From: Dehalococcoidia bacterium | GTDB taxonomy: Bacteria > Chloroflexota > Dehalococcoidia > DSTF01 > JACRBR01 | Reading direction: 5' to 3' | DNA length: 64,000 nucleotides | Assembly: GCA_021731085.1 (NCBI GenBank) | Contig: JAKFYB010000006.1 | Coordinates: 17,083 to 81,082, forward strand | Shown: positions 1 through 8,043 of the stretch, one piece after another | Layout: each line of letters begins with the position of its first letter | How positions within the stretch are numbered: position 1 is the stretch's first letter | Notes under the pieces: generated by a model | What the model was told of the DNA's origin: nothing | Database searches by the model: none | The model's input: only the letters and a program-made list of their open reading frames with translations | Translations under genes and position numbers: made by a program

Positions 1-2
1 AT

Positions 3-437
3 CTGTCGCACGAAGATGGCCGCACTTGGTACCGGTACCGTGGCAAGGGAGGGAAGACCGGGAAGCGCGAACTGCCCCAGCCGGCATACGCGGCGATCGT
101 GGCCGCACTGGCGGCGTTCGGGCACGACATAGCCACCCTGCGGCCTGACGCGCCGCTGTGGCCCGCGACGGGCCGAACGGGCGCGCTCACGTCGGGCACG
201 TTCTACGCGAACCTACAGCGCTACCTGCGCAGCGCTGGTCTCCCCGCGGCAGGCGTCCACATCTTCCGGCACTCAGCGGCGAAGCTCAGGCGCGATGCCG
301 GCGAGAGCATCGAGGACGTCAGCCGCTTCCTCGACCATTCGTCGCTGGCTGTCACGACGACGTACCTGCGCCGGTTGGAGGGGCAGGAGGACAAGTCGTG
401 GGCGAAGGTGGCCGAGGCGATAGGATTGCCTGCTTGA
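3..437 (+). CDS. Tyrosine recombinase (phage-type integrase), C-terminal part, cut by window edge
   Basis: The reading frame is open from the left edge, so only the last 144 residues are visible. They hold the second half of a tyrosine recombinase catalytic domain: a basic beta-hairpin region (RYRGKGGKTGKRELP) that would carry the catalytic lysine, the HxxR box (HIFRHSAAKLRRDAG), and the LDHSS..TTTYLR segment with the second histidine and the nucleophilic tyrosine. Such enzymes cut and rejoin DNA at attachment sites. The gene sits at the left of an island that ends at ssrA, a classic tyrosine-integrase target. The N-terminal core-binding domain and first catalytic arginine lie outside the window, so intactness is unknown. 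Confidence 0.88.
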   Translation: MSHEDGRTWYRYRGKGGKTGKRELPQPAYAAIVAALAAFGHDIATLRPDAPLWPATGRTGALTSGTFYANLQRYLRSAGLPAAGVHIFRHSAAKLRRDAGESIEDVSRFLDHSSLAVTTTYLRRLEGQEDKSWAKVAEAIGLPA

Positions 438-498
438 CAGAACGTCATAGCACGGGCGTTCTAGTACGGATACACTAGCAATCCTCTCAAAGGATTGC
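434..498 (+). promoter_or_regulatory. Possible promoter -35 box and RBS-sequestering hairpin ahead of the QueC cassette
   Basis: A perfect TTGACA lies at 434-439, overlapping the integrase stop codon; no strong -10 box is visible at the right spacing. Downstream, GCAATCC (478-484) and GGATTGC (492-498) form a perfect 7-bp inverted repeat with a 7-nt loop. The likely ribosome binding site (AAGGA, 490-494) of the gene starting at 503 lies in the loop and 3' arm, so the hairpin could limit translation. A weaker inverted repeat, CTAGT/ACTAG, spans about 461-478. Regulatory function is inference. Confidence 0.35.
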
Positions 499-502
499 GT
501 CG

Positions 503-1285
503 ATGGGACATCTCCGAGTCGGGCGACTTCCCAAGTTCCTCCGCTGGCGCGAGGTCGTCGCGCTCCTCGATGATCCTCAATCAACGCCACAACAGATCGC
601 GGATGCAATTGCTATCGCGGCCGACCGTCGCCTTCGGGGATTGGGTGATGCGCCATCCGTTGGGTATCCCGTCTGGTTGCTCGCGCACCTCACGAACGCC
701 GCGCGTGGGGACGAGTTCGTTGAGGAACTCCAGCGCCTAGAGCCGGAACTGACACAAGACTCGTCATCACTCGCCGTCGTATCGGGCCTGACATCTCATG
801 TTCGTGATGAGCTCACTGCATGGCCTGACCGTGATCACTTTAGTGAGATCAGCATTCAGGCGTTTCGTGAAGCATTGACGCGTACGGTCGGTCGCGAGGG
901 TGCGAGCCTCTTCGACGGGAATGCCGCCGACGTAGAACGCGCCTTTCGCAAGTTTGCTACTCGGGCTGGTTTTGCCGAACTCGCGCGCCGATATTTCTCG
1001 TCATTCCTGGAACGCACGCTGCGCGCATTTGTGGATCGTGAACTGGCCGCACACATCGGACCAGCGCGCCGCTTGGAGTCCTTCGAAGCCACCGACGAGT
1101 TTCGTTCCGCGCTCTCGCATCATGTCTGGCAGAGCTCGTTCATCGTTGAGGAGTTCGCCGGCGACTGGTACTCCAAGCACAACTACCAGTCAGGTGGGGA
1201 TATCTCCGCTGATGAAGCGCAGCGGTTTGTTGCGGTCGCTCTCCGCAAACTTCGGTCCGAGCTTCGACGCGAGGTCGGACGATGA
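503..1285 (+). CDS. Uncharacterised 260-aa partner of the QueC-like protein (begins MGHLRVGRLP)
   Basis: Soluble, mostly helical protein with no signal peptide, membrane segment or catalytic motif that I recognise. It starts Met-Gly-His-Leu-Arg; Gly2 would be exposed after methionine removal. The C-terminal half (about residues 140-255) is rich in aromatic and charged residues, with a run ending VEEFAGDWYSKHNYQSGG. The ATG follows an AAGGA at 490-494. Its stop overlaps the start of the QueC-like gene by four bases (ATGA), which implies translational coupling and joint function. QueC-like enzymes of Qat and type IV CBASS defence systems act with a partner protein, and I recall N-terminal glycine modification being reported there. 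I infer this protein is the substrate or effector; it does not obviously look like QatB. Confidence 0.7.
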   Translation: MGHLRVGRLPKFLRWREVVALLDDPQSTPQQIADAIAIAADRRLRGLGDAPSVGYPVWLLAHLTNAARGDEFVEELQRLEPELTQDSSSLAVVSGLTSHVRDELTAWPDRDHFSEISIQAFREALTRTVGREGASLFDGNAADVERAFRKFATRAGFAELARRYFSSFLERTLRAFVDRELAAHIGPARRLESFEATDEFRSALSHHVWQSSFIVEEFAGDWYSKHNYQSGGDISADEAQRFVAVALRKLRSELRREVGR

Positions 1286-3036
1286 AGGAATTCCTGATTC
1301 GCTGCGATCGCGCGCTCGTCTCTCCCAAGACGTTGAAGCAGTTTGGGTCCAACGTTCGAGAGATCAGCCATCGTGGCGAATCTCCACAGCTCAACATCAG
1401 CGTTCGCACTCCAGTGGTGGGGTTCGACAACATCTCAGGACGAGCCGCCGACCTTGTGCTCATTGCAGCATACGCCTTCGCCGCCGATCAAGAAGTCAGC
1501 CGGGGCGGAGACGCCGACGTCTATGGTTCGCGATGGTCGCGATCCTTCCGGATGGCGTTGCCCGTTGCAGATGCCGACTTCTGGAATCAGCCAGGCGTCA
1601 ACACTGCGCTTTGTTCAGTGCTTCAATTCGCTTCGGACGACCAGTGGTCGTTTGACTTCCTCGACGGAAGAAAGCAGACGGACCACGGCCCACTGCATCT
1701 TCAACTTGACCCAACCCAGACTCTCGGCTCTCCGGACCTCATTGCACTGATGTCCGGAGGCCTCGACAGCCTCGGTTCCGTCATCGAGCAGGTCACCAAG
1801 TTTGGTCGAAGGCCGGCGATCGTTGGGCACTCGCAGAACTTCCACATCGAGAAGCGTCAGGCATCGCTTTGCCGAGAGTTGAGGCGCCGCATACCCGACG
1901 TCCCCTTTCCTGTCGTAAGCGCCGCGGTTCATCGGTGGAAGTCAGATGCACCAGAGACCACACAGCGTACGCGGTCGTTCTTGTATGCGTGCCTTGCGGT
2001 GGCGGTCGGCGCATCGCTACAGATCGACGACATCCATCTCGCCGACAACGGGCCCGTCAGCGTGAATCTACCGATCAGTGACCAGATCCTTGGTGCGATG
2101 GCGACGCGGTCTACTCATCCTCGTTTCTTACGCCTGCTCAACGCGCTGCTCGAACTCACGTTCCCGAAAGGCCCGCGTGTCTCAAACCCGGTGCTCCATC
2201 GAACGCGCACCAGCGTGCTCGGGCTGATCGCCGATGCCGGACTTGCCGAATTACTGCCTCTGACGAACTCCTGCGCCCACCAGCGCAACCGTACACGAGC
2301 ACAGCCGTACTGCGGCCTGTGCTCGCAGTGCATCGACCGACGCTTCGCTGTACTTGCTGCAGGTCTTGAGGAATTCGACCCGCCGGAGCGGTACGAAAAG
2401 GATGTGTTCATAGATCCGTTGATAGCCACGAACCATCGCACGCTAGCTCTCGGTTTTTATCAGACGGCGCTCCGCATACGCGCCCTTTCTGATGACGAGA
2501 TGTGGAACGCCTTTCCCCTCGCAGAGTTAATTGATCCGAGGGGGCTAGACCAACGCGCCGAAGCGAACCTGCTGACGGAGATGTTACGCAGTCAGTCCAC
2601 CGCCATTCTCGAAGCCATGGAACGCGTGATTCAGGGTCGCGCTTTGGATCTAACCATGAGTGGATTGAGTCCCGACTGCTTGGTCGCGCTCGTCGCCTCC
2701 CAAGCGAATATCGGAGCCAGAGACCAGGCCAGACGCCCAGCTGGCTCATTCCTGCACTCGGCCGACTATCGTTCGATTACGTTTGGCCAGAGCCAGTACG
2801 CACTCAGAGAAGGTCCAGCCCTGGCCGTGTCCCTACTCCATGCGGCTGCAAACAACGGAACGCCAGATGTGCCATGGCGCCAGTTACAGGCTCTCCTAAA
2901 CGAACAGGAATTTGGAGCAAGGAGCATGGGTGAACTCTTCCGATCCGTGCCGGACTGGAAGACGCTGGTCGGCCAACGTAGTCGCGGAAGCTATCGACTG
3001 AACTTCCCAGAATCGGCTGCGGGCGAATTGCGCTGA
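1282..3036 (+). CDS. QueC-like PP-loop ATPase with zinc site, probable antiphage defence enzyme
   Basis: The central domain (about residues 150-360) is QueC-like: the PP-loop ATP-pyrophosphatase motif SGGLDS at 158-163, and a four-cysteine zinc site at Cys331, Cys344, Cys347 and Cys350 (QPYCGLCSQCIDRR). QueC makes 7-cyano-7-deazaguanine from carboxy-deazaguanine, ammonia and ATP. This protein has 584 residues against roughly 220-240 for housekeeping QueC, with about 150 extra residues before the PP-loop and about 230 after the zinc site. No queD, queE, queF or folE lies nearby. It forms a translationally coupled pair with the upstream gene between two recombinases. This points to the QueC-like enzymes of defence systems (QatC, type IV CBASS Cap9) rather than queuosine synthesis. 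Substrate and target are inferred. Confidence 0.8.
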   Translation: MKEFLIRCDRALVSPKTLKQFGSNVREISHRGESPQLNISVRTPVVGFDNISGRAADLVLIAAYAFAADQEVSRGGDADVYGSRWSRSFRMALPVADADFWNQPGVNTALCSVLQFASDDQWSFDFLDGRKQTDHGPLHLQLDPTQTLGSPDLIALMSGGLDSLGSVIEQVTKFGRRPAIVGHSQNFHIEKRQASLCRELRRRIPDVPFPVVSAAVHRWKSDAPETTQRTRSFLYACLAVAVGASLQIDDIHLADNGPVSVNLPISDQILGAMATRSTHPRFLRLLNALLELTFPKGPRVSNPVLHRTRTSVLGLIADAGLAELLPLTNSCAHQRNRTRAQPYCGLCSQCIDRRFAVLAAGLEEFDPPERYEKDVFIDPLIATNHRTLALGFYQTALRIRALSDDEMWNAFPLAELIDPRGLDQRAEANLLTEMLRSQSTAILEAMERVIQGRALDLTMSGLSPDCLVALVASQANIGARDQARRPAGSFLHSADYRSITFGQSQYALREGPALAVSLLHAAANNGTPDVPWRQLQALLNEQEFGARSMGELFRSVPDWKTLVGQRSRGSYRLNFPESAAGELR

Positions 3037-3089
3037 TCTTGCGTGCTCATTGCGCGCAACGCCCGCCTCGCTCGCTCTATCGTGCATTC

Positions 3090-3239
3090 GTGAGCGTAAA
3101 GCAACGACTTGATGTTCCAGCCAACTCTGAGCGTACATGTGACGCCGGCCAGCCTCGTCCCGAGGCGGTCGAACATCTGTGCCAGGAGTGGGCGGCGGTC
3201 GTCCGCGCGATCGTGCTGCGACGGGAGCAGGCCAAGTGA
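3090..3239 (+). CDS. Possible small ORF (49 aa) just upstream of the serine recombinase
   Basis: A GTG-started frame encodes a short helical peptide ending EWAAVVRAIVLRREQAK and stops five bases before the recombinase ATG. A TTG start at 3039 would lengthen it by 17 residues. Its position and lack of overlap with the recombinase are compatible with a small accessory protein or a leader peptide, but there is no recognisable domain and the start is uncertain. Confidence 0.35.
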   Translation: MSVKQRLDVPANSERTCDAGQPRPEAVEHLCQEWAAVVRAIVLRREQAK

Positions 3240-3244
3240 GGAAA

Positions 3245-4777
3245 ATGAAGGGCAGGAAGGTACTCGGCTATATCCGTGTCTCGGACGAGAGTCAGGTCGA
3301 CGGACACTCACTCGATGCGCAACGTGCGGAGATCCAGCGCTGGTGCGAACGAAATGACTACGAGTTGGTCGGCGTCTACGCCGATGAAGGTGTGAGCGCT
3401 TACACCGACAAGCTGAGCAAGCGTCCGGAGTTCGCACGCCTGCTGACGGACGCTGAACGTGGCATCGGCGACGTCGTGGTCGTCCACACCCTGGATCGTT
3501 GGGCGCGCAACTCGGCCCTTCAAGCGGAATCGCTGAGGCGGCTCGGCGAGGCTCACGTCGGCTTTGCGTCTATCTCCGAGAACATCGACTTCACGACACC
3601 CGCCGGCAAGATGATCCTGACGACGCTTGGCGCTGCGCAGGAATTCTTCTCGGCACAGACGGGCGTCCACGTGCGCAAGAGTCATCGGCAGAAAGCCTCC
3701 ACAGGTCTTCCAGTTGGACCCGTGCCGTTTGGCTATCGGAAAGGGTCTGAAGGAATCCCGGTGAAGGAGCCTCGTGAGGCGGCCGCCGTGTGTACATGCT
3801 TTCAGAAGGCGCTCGCCCGGGAGTCGCGCGGCTCCATTGCTGCATGGCTGAACAGCGAGGGCTTTCGCACGCGCAAGGAGAGCAGGTTCACCGCCCACGC
3901 CGTAAAAGACATGCTTGGATGCCGGTTTTATCTTGGCGTGGTTCGATGCCGGGACGATGAATTTGCAGCCAAGCATGAGGCCTTGATTGACTCGGAGACT
4001 TTCGACCAACTCCAGATTCTAAAGCGACATAACGGAGCACGCCGGTTGAACCTGCCCGCTGGCGTGCTGCAGGGCAGGGTAGGGTGCATCCGTTGCGGCA
4101 GGCCGCTTCATTCAGACCGCCAGCATCGCCAGGGCGCCCCCATGTACCGCGAGCGCCATGCCGGCGACTGTGACACCAACAACCATGCCTGCATGGCCGA
4201 CGGGGTCGACGCGCAGGTGGGCGAGATCATTAGCGCGCTCACGATTCCCGCGGGGTGGGCCGAACGCATAGCCCATCTCGCTTCGAGGGGTGCCTCGAAG
4301 AGCGTCGACGCGACGAAGCTGAGCGCGAAGCGCGAGCGGATCAAGGAGTCTTACTATGAAGGAGAGATCTCGAAGACCGAGAAGGTCGCGCGCCTCCAAG
4401 AAGTTGATCAGCAGGTGCGCGAAGCTCAACCAGTGAACTGCGTGCGCGCCAGAGATGTGATCGCCCTTCTCGGTGACCTGTCCTCCACGTGGCGTGTAGC
4501 GACGAATGATGAACGGACACGGCTGGTGGCTCCGCTGATTGAGCGCGCTTTCATCGACGTTGAAACGCGCCGTCTGGCAGGGATCGTTCCAGCGCCGGGA
4601 TTCGACTGGCTGCTGCGCGAGGTGCTGGATCAACAAGGCCGATCCGCATGCATGTTGCTCCCCGCGGAAGCTGCGAATCAGCCCAATTGGTGGACTTGGT
4701 GGAGACGGGGGAGAGTCGAACTCCCCGTCCAGGCAATAGGCGCCCTGAGTCTGCTACAGGCTTATCCCGACGGTTAG
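3245..4777 (+). CDS. Large serine recombinase (site-specific integrase)
   Basis: This 510-residue protein opens with the resolvase catalytic domain (GYIRVSDESQ, catalytic Ser13; then LDRWARNS and the AAGKMILTTLGAAQEFF-type segment), followed by the recombinase domain and a zinc-ribbon domain (Cys281-x2-Cys284, with further Cys/His to about residue 312), then a coiled-coil-like stretch around 360-400. The ATG at 3245 is chosen because it follows GAGGAAA and starts the conserved fold; an upstream ATG at 3179 adds residues unlike the family. The last 27 codons lie on the strand opposite the 3' end of ssrA, so the C-terminal tail (WWTWWRRGRVELP) is encoded by antisense tmRNA sequence. This marks the junction between island and chromosome. 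Confidence 0.93.
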   Translation: MKGRKVLGYIRVSDESQVDGHSLDAQRAEIQRWCERNDYELVGVYADEGVSAYTDKLSKRPEFARLLTDAERGIGDVVVVHTLDRWARNSALQAESLRRLGEAHVGFASISENIDFTTPAGKMILTTLGAAQEFFSAQTGVHVRKSHRQKASTGLPVGPVPFGYRKGSEGIPVKEPREAAAVCTCFQKALARESRGSIAAWLNSEGFRTRKESRFTAHAVKDMLGCRFYLGVVRCRDDEFAAKHEALIDSETFDQLQILKRHNGARRLNLPAGVLQGRVGCIRCGRPLHSDRQHRQGAPMYRERHAGDCDTNNHACMADGVDAQVGEIISALTIPAGWAERIAHLASRGASKSVDATKLSAKRERIKESYYEGEISKTEKVARLQEVDQQVREAQPVNCVRARDVIALLGDLSSTWRVATNDERTRLVAPLIERAFIDVETRRLAGIVPAPGFDWLLREVLDQQGRSACMLLPAEAANQPNWWTWWRRGRVELPVQAIGALSLLQAYPDG

Positions 4778-5049
4778 GTCTCGCTCCGTACGTCCGCCGC
4801 GGGCCCGTGCGTACGTTGCCAGCCAGTGTTCTTGAGCACCCGTTACCGGCATCGCGGGTGCAGCACCCCGGCTGTTCGTCGCTCATTCCCGGCCCGCCAG
4901 GGTGAGGCCGGGATGAACGTCACTGTTTTTTAGGCAGCGAGGGCGAGTTGTCGTTCGCCATGTAGGTTTTGGCCACGTATTAAGGAGGTAGCAGCCATCC
5001 TCCGCCTGCAACTCAGATCCGTCGATCCCTGTCGAGCCCCTTCGTCCCC
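4697..5049 (-). ncRNA. ssrA: tmRNA (SsrA), tag peptide GERQLALAA
   Basis: On the minus strand the RNA begins GGGGACGAAGGGGCTCGACAG and ends GGACGGGGAGTTCGACTC...CGTCTCCACCA. The 5' GGGGACG pairs with 3' CGTCTCC (one G-U), giving the tRNA-like acceptor stem, with a T arm and an encoded CCA. The tag frame (4959 down to 4930) reads Gly-Glu-Arg-Gln-Leu-Ala-Leu-Ala-Ala-stop, ending in the LAA degradation signal. tmRNA rescues stalled ribosomes with SmpB, whose gene is immediately upstream on the same strand. The 3' end coincides with the end of a serine recombinase gene, so ssrA is the integration site of the island to its left. A REP palindrome lies just upstream. Confidence 0.95.
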
Positions 5050-5055
5050 ACAGAT

Positions 5056-5080
5056 ACGACGACGGCATCGTCGTCCCTAC
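5056..5080 (-). repeat. REP-like palindrome (GTAG type) upstream of ssrA
   Basis: ACGACGA and TCGTCGT form a 7-bp palindrome with a 5-nt loop, followed by CCCTAC on the plus strand, i.e. GTAGGG at the 5' side on the minus strand. It belongs to the family described in the findings and lies seven bases beyond the ssrA 5' end, so it is probably within or next to the ssrA promoter region. Confidence 0.6.
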
Positions 5081-5135
5081 ATGGTATCAGGCAAGGGTGT
5101 GGTGGCGAGTTGCGGCAGTTAGGAGGGCGGTCCGC

Positions 5136-5594
5136 CTACCGGTTCCGCTCGCGAAGCGCTCGCTGCACGTCGCGCTGAGCGTCGCGGGCGGCAATGACCT
5201 GGCGTTTGTCGTACTGCTTGCGACCCTTGCCGAGGCCGAGCTCGATCTTAGCCATCCCGTCCTTCAAGTACATGCCGAGCGGCACGATGGAGAGCCCCTT
5301 TTCGGTGGTCGCTCGTTGCCAGGCGCGCAGCTGCTTCTTGTGCAGTAGGAGCTTTCGCGTGCGGGTGGGTTCGTGATTCTGGTAACTGCCGGAGGCGTAC
5401 TCCGCGATGTGCGCACCGACGAGCCACATTTCATCATGTTGAGGGCGCGCGTACGCCTCGCGGATGCTCGCGCCGTTCGTGCGGATCGATTTGATCTCGG
5501 TGCCGGTGAGGACGATGCCGACTTCCAACCGATCAACGATTTCGTAGTCGTGTAGGGCCTTCCGGTTGGAGGCTATCTGTTCGATCGTGGCCAC
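5136..5594 (-). CDS. smpB: SsrA-binding protein SmpB
   Basis: This 152-residue protein has the full SmpB fold: the N-terminal NRKALHDYEIVDRLEVGIVLTGTEIKSIR segment, a central beta barrel with RTRKLLLHKKQL, and a basic C-terminal tail (KGRKQYDKRQ). SmpB binds the tRNA-like domain of tmRNA and places it in the ribosomal A site; the C-terminal tail enters the mRNA channel. The start is GTG at 5594, preceded by GAGGG. The gene lies 18 bp after the stop of the processing protease gene and directly upstream of ssrA, so protein and RNA partners are probably co-expressed. Confidence 0.97.
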   Translation of the reverse strand: MATIEQIASNRKALHDYEIVDRLEVGIVLTGTEIKSIRTNGASIREAYARPQHDEMWLVGAHIAEYASGSYQNHEPTRTRKLLLHKKQLRAWQRATTEKGLSIVPLGMYLKDGMAKIELGLGKGRKQYDKRQVIAARDAQRDVQRALRERNR

Positions 5595-5612
5595 TCGTGC
5601 GATGCCCTCGAC

Positions 5613-6917
5613 TTATCCGCCTGGTTGTGTCGCCGTCGCGACGGGTGTTTCAGCTACGGGTGTGCGTTCGGGTGTGAAGTTCGTACCGCGCAGGACATCC
5701 AATGCTTTCCAAAGCTGCACATCGCGACGAGCATCGATGTCCTCGTCGCTGAGCTGAATGCTGACATCCGGGCGAATACCGACACCATCAATTAGCAGGC
5801 CATCGGGAGTGAGCCACTTTGCGACGCTCACGTACAACTGCCCACCATCTGACAGACTGTTGGACACGTTTACCGTTCCCTTACCGAATGTCTTCACACC
5901 AACAAGCTGTGCACGATCATTCTCCTGCAGCGCCGCAGAAAGAACCTCCGATCCACTCGCACTGAACTCGTTTACGAGAATTACTACCGGAATATTCGTC
6001 GCGATTCCGCCGTCGCTGGAGCGATAGACCTCTTCCTCTCCATCGCGGCCGCGCTCTGTGAGCACGATTAACCCGCCGTCAAGGAACTCATCGGCAATCT
6101 CGACCGTCGTGCGGAGGAGGCCACCGGGATTGTTTCGCAGGTCGATGATGATGCCAGTTTTCCCGCTGTCGACGGCATCCTGGAGCGCCGCCTGCATCTC
6201 ACCCTTGGACGGCTCGTTGAACTCGCGCAGGTAGATGTAGCCGATGTCGGTGATGATCTCGCCGGAGCCGTCTTCGAGAACGCCACCAGGCGGTACCGTG
6301 GTGACCGACTTCACGACGATCTCCTCACGTTCGATGGTGAGGGTTTCTTCCTGACCATCGGCGTGGCGGATCTTCAGTTCAACCTCCGTACCGGAGGGAC
6401 CGCGAATCTTCAGGACGGCCTTCTCTTGTGTCCAACCTTCCGTGGATTCACCGTCGACCGCAAGGATGACATCTCCGGACTGGAGCCCCGCGCGCTCTGC
6501 CGGCGTGTCTTCAATAGGGGACGTGATCACGATCTCGCCGTTCTGGGACGAGACAGTAGCGCCAATTCCTTCGAATGTTCCTGATGGCCCGACGCTCGTC
6601 GCGACGGTTGGGGCATCTACATAGAAGGTTCCGCTATCGGGGAAGGTTTCGAGCATGCCGTTAATGGCGGACTCATATTGGGTCTGCCGGTCGACTAGAT
6701 CCGGATCTACATAACGATCATCCAGGATCGAGAAGATCTCGTTGAGGTTGGCGAAGTCCGTATCAAGCTCGGAAGGTGCATCGTCTCCTGACTCGACGTC
6801 GGCAGAGGAGTTGGCCTCGCCACTGTCACCGAACACGTACCCAAGAGCGAACACAAGGACTAACACGGCAACGCCAAGCAAGCCGAAGACGGCTCCCTGT
6901 GCGGCTTTCATCGGCAT
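5613..6917 (-). CDS. C-terminal processing peptidase (S41 family) with PDZ domain
   Basis: The 434-residue protein starts with a single membrane segment (about residues 8-30) and an acidic spacer, then a helical cap, a PDZ domain (about 125-215, GIGATVSSQNGEIVI..AGLQSGDVILAVDG) and the S41 peptidase core. The Ser/Lys dyad is visible as Ser321 in SASGSE and Lys346 in KTFGKG, with the family's 25-residue spacing. Such enzymes are anchored outside the membrane and trim the C-termini of envelope proteins. It ends 18 bp before smpB on the same strand. A Pro/Ala/Thr-rich tail (TPVAETPVATATQPGG) follows the core. Confidence 0.94.
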   Translation of the reverse strand: MPMKAAQGAVFGLLGVAVLVLVFALGYVFGDSGEANSSADVESGDDAPSELDTDFANLNEIFSILDDRYVDPDLVDRQTQYESAINGMLETFPDSGTFYVDAPTVATSVGPSGTFEGIGATVSSQNGEIVITSPIEDTPAERAGLQSGDVILAVDGESTEGWTQEKAVLKIRGPSGTEVELKIRHADGQEETLTIEREEIVVKSVTTVPPGGVLEDGSGEIITDIGYIYLREFNEPSKGEMQAALQDAVDSGKTGIIIDLRNNPGGLLRTTVEIADEFLDGGLIVLTERGRDGEEEVYRSSDGGIATNIPVVILVNEFSASGSEVLSAALQENDRAQLVGVKTFGKGTVNVSNSLSDGGQLYVSVAKWLTPDGLLIDGVGIRPDVSIQLSDEDIDARRDVQLWKALDVLRGTNFTPERTPVAETPVATATQPGG

Positions 6918-7009
6918 GCGAAGGCTCCTCTGAACAGGGGATTGGTGTGGGCATATTTTCAGTGCAGTCTACCACCGTGCGGGCGAGCACCTGTTTCTGA
7001 ATGGTGACC

Positions 7010-7810
7010 CTAGGCAATTTCACGAAGACGCGGTGAACCCTTGCGCGCGGACTTGATCGCGTACAGGCGCCGGTCCGCGGACTCGAGCAACTCCCCTGGT
7101 AGCCGTGAGTCGTCCGGGCAGGTGGCTTGGCCGATTGACACGCCCACGCGAATGGTCTCCTCGCCGGGAGACATCGCATTCGAGTTTGCCACGGCCTCCT
7201 CAAGCTTTGCCGCGGTCAGGCGTGCTTCTACTGCATTGGTATTCGGAAGAATCACGGCAAACTCGTCGCCTCCATATCGCGCGCCAATGTCGCTGCTGCG
7301 TACATGTCGCGATACGATCTGGCCGACGATACCGAGGTACTTATCGCCAACGATGTGGCCGTAGGTATCGTTGATCTGCTTGAAATTGTCCATGTCGAAC
7401 AGCAGGATGGTCAGCGGCTGTCCGTAGCGGGTCGATCGGTCGATTTCATGCACAAGCTGTTCATGGAAGTACCTGTGGTTGTACAGGCCGGTGAGGACGT
7501 CTCGATAGGCCATTGTCCGCAGACGCTGGCTCAGTTCTTCGAGATGCGTTGAGTACAAGCGCTCGGTCTTGAGGTGAGCCGTGCGGGAGCGAACGGCGAC
7601 AAGCAGTGCATAGGCAACGCCGAACCCCAATGCCGCGAGTTCGAGGCTGACGAAGTAGTTACGAGACATAACTATTGGCCCAACGACAATCAATGCGGCG
7701 ACGGCGCCGAGGAGAACGGCACCGGCCAGCCAAGTCAAGGCTCCTACCTGGGGCCGTCCACTAGGTGGTGTCCCTAAGCTATCGAGGATTGTGCGGTGCT
7801 GGGCGGCCAT
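7010..7810 (-). CDS. Membrane diguanylate cyclase (GGDEF domain)
   Basis: Two hydrophobic segments in the first 80 residues are followed by a linker helix and a complete GGDEF domain (about 100-266). The active-site signature GGDEF is at 180-184 and the product-inhibition I-site RxxD (RSSD, 171-174) sits five residues before it; DMDNFKQINDTYGH carries the metal-binding Asp. The enzyme should make c-di-GMP from two GTP at the inner membrane face. I chose the ATG at 7810; a longer frame to 7897 adds an unlikely N-terminus. No c-di-GMP receptor or EAL protein is in the window. Confidence 0.93.
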   Translation of the reverse strand: MAAQHRTILDSLGTPPSGRPQVGALTWLAGAVLLGAVAALIVVGPIVMSRNYFVSLELAALGFGVAYALLVAVRSRTAHLKTERLYSTHLEELSQRLRTMAYRDVLTGLYNHRYFHEQLVHEIDRSTRYGQPLTILLFDMDNFKQINDTYGHIVGDKYLGIVGQIVSRHVRSSDIGARYGGDEFAVILPNTNAVEARLTAAKLEEAVANSNAMSPGEETIRVGVSIGQATCPDDSRLPGELLESADRRLYAIKSARKGSPRLREIA

Positions 7811-8043
7811 ATTCGTTCCATCGTCGGGCCGCCTGCATGGCTGGAGAATAGCCAGCCAGGAAGAGCCCGTTCGTTCACGAACGCGCCAGAAACGCACAGC
7901 CGACTAGACCAGATCACAACGACTGGAATGTGGCGGCTGATAGAATCCGGCGCTCCTTCGATATCAGTATCGGGCCGGATCCGTCGCACCTTGAATTGGT
8001 GGAACTACATAACAGCTATAGTGCGATCATTGACGCTGGAGGC

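Noticed and set aside
1282..3036. Housekeeping queuosine gene queC
   Set aside because: Protein is too long, has no neighbouring queD/queE/queF, and is coupled to an unrelated gene between recombinases.
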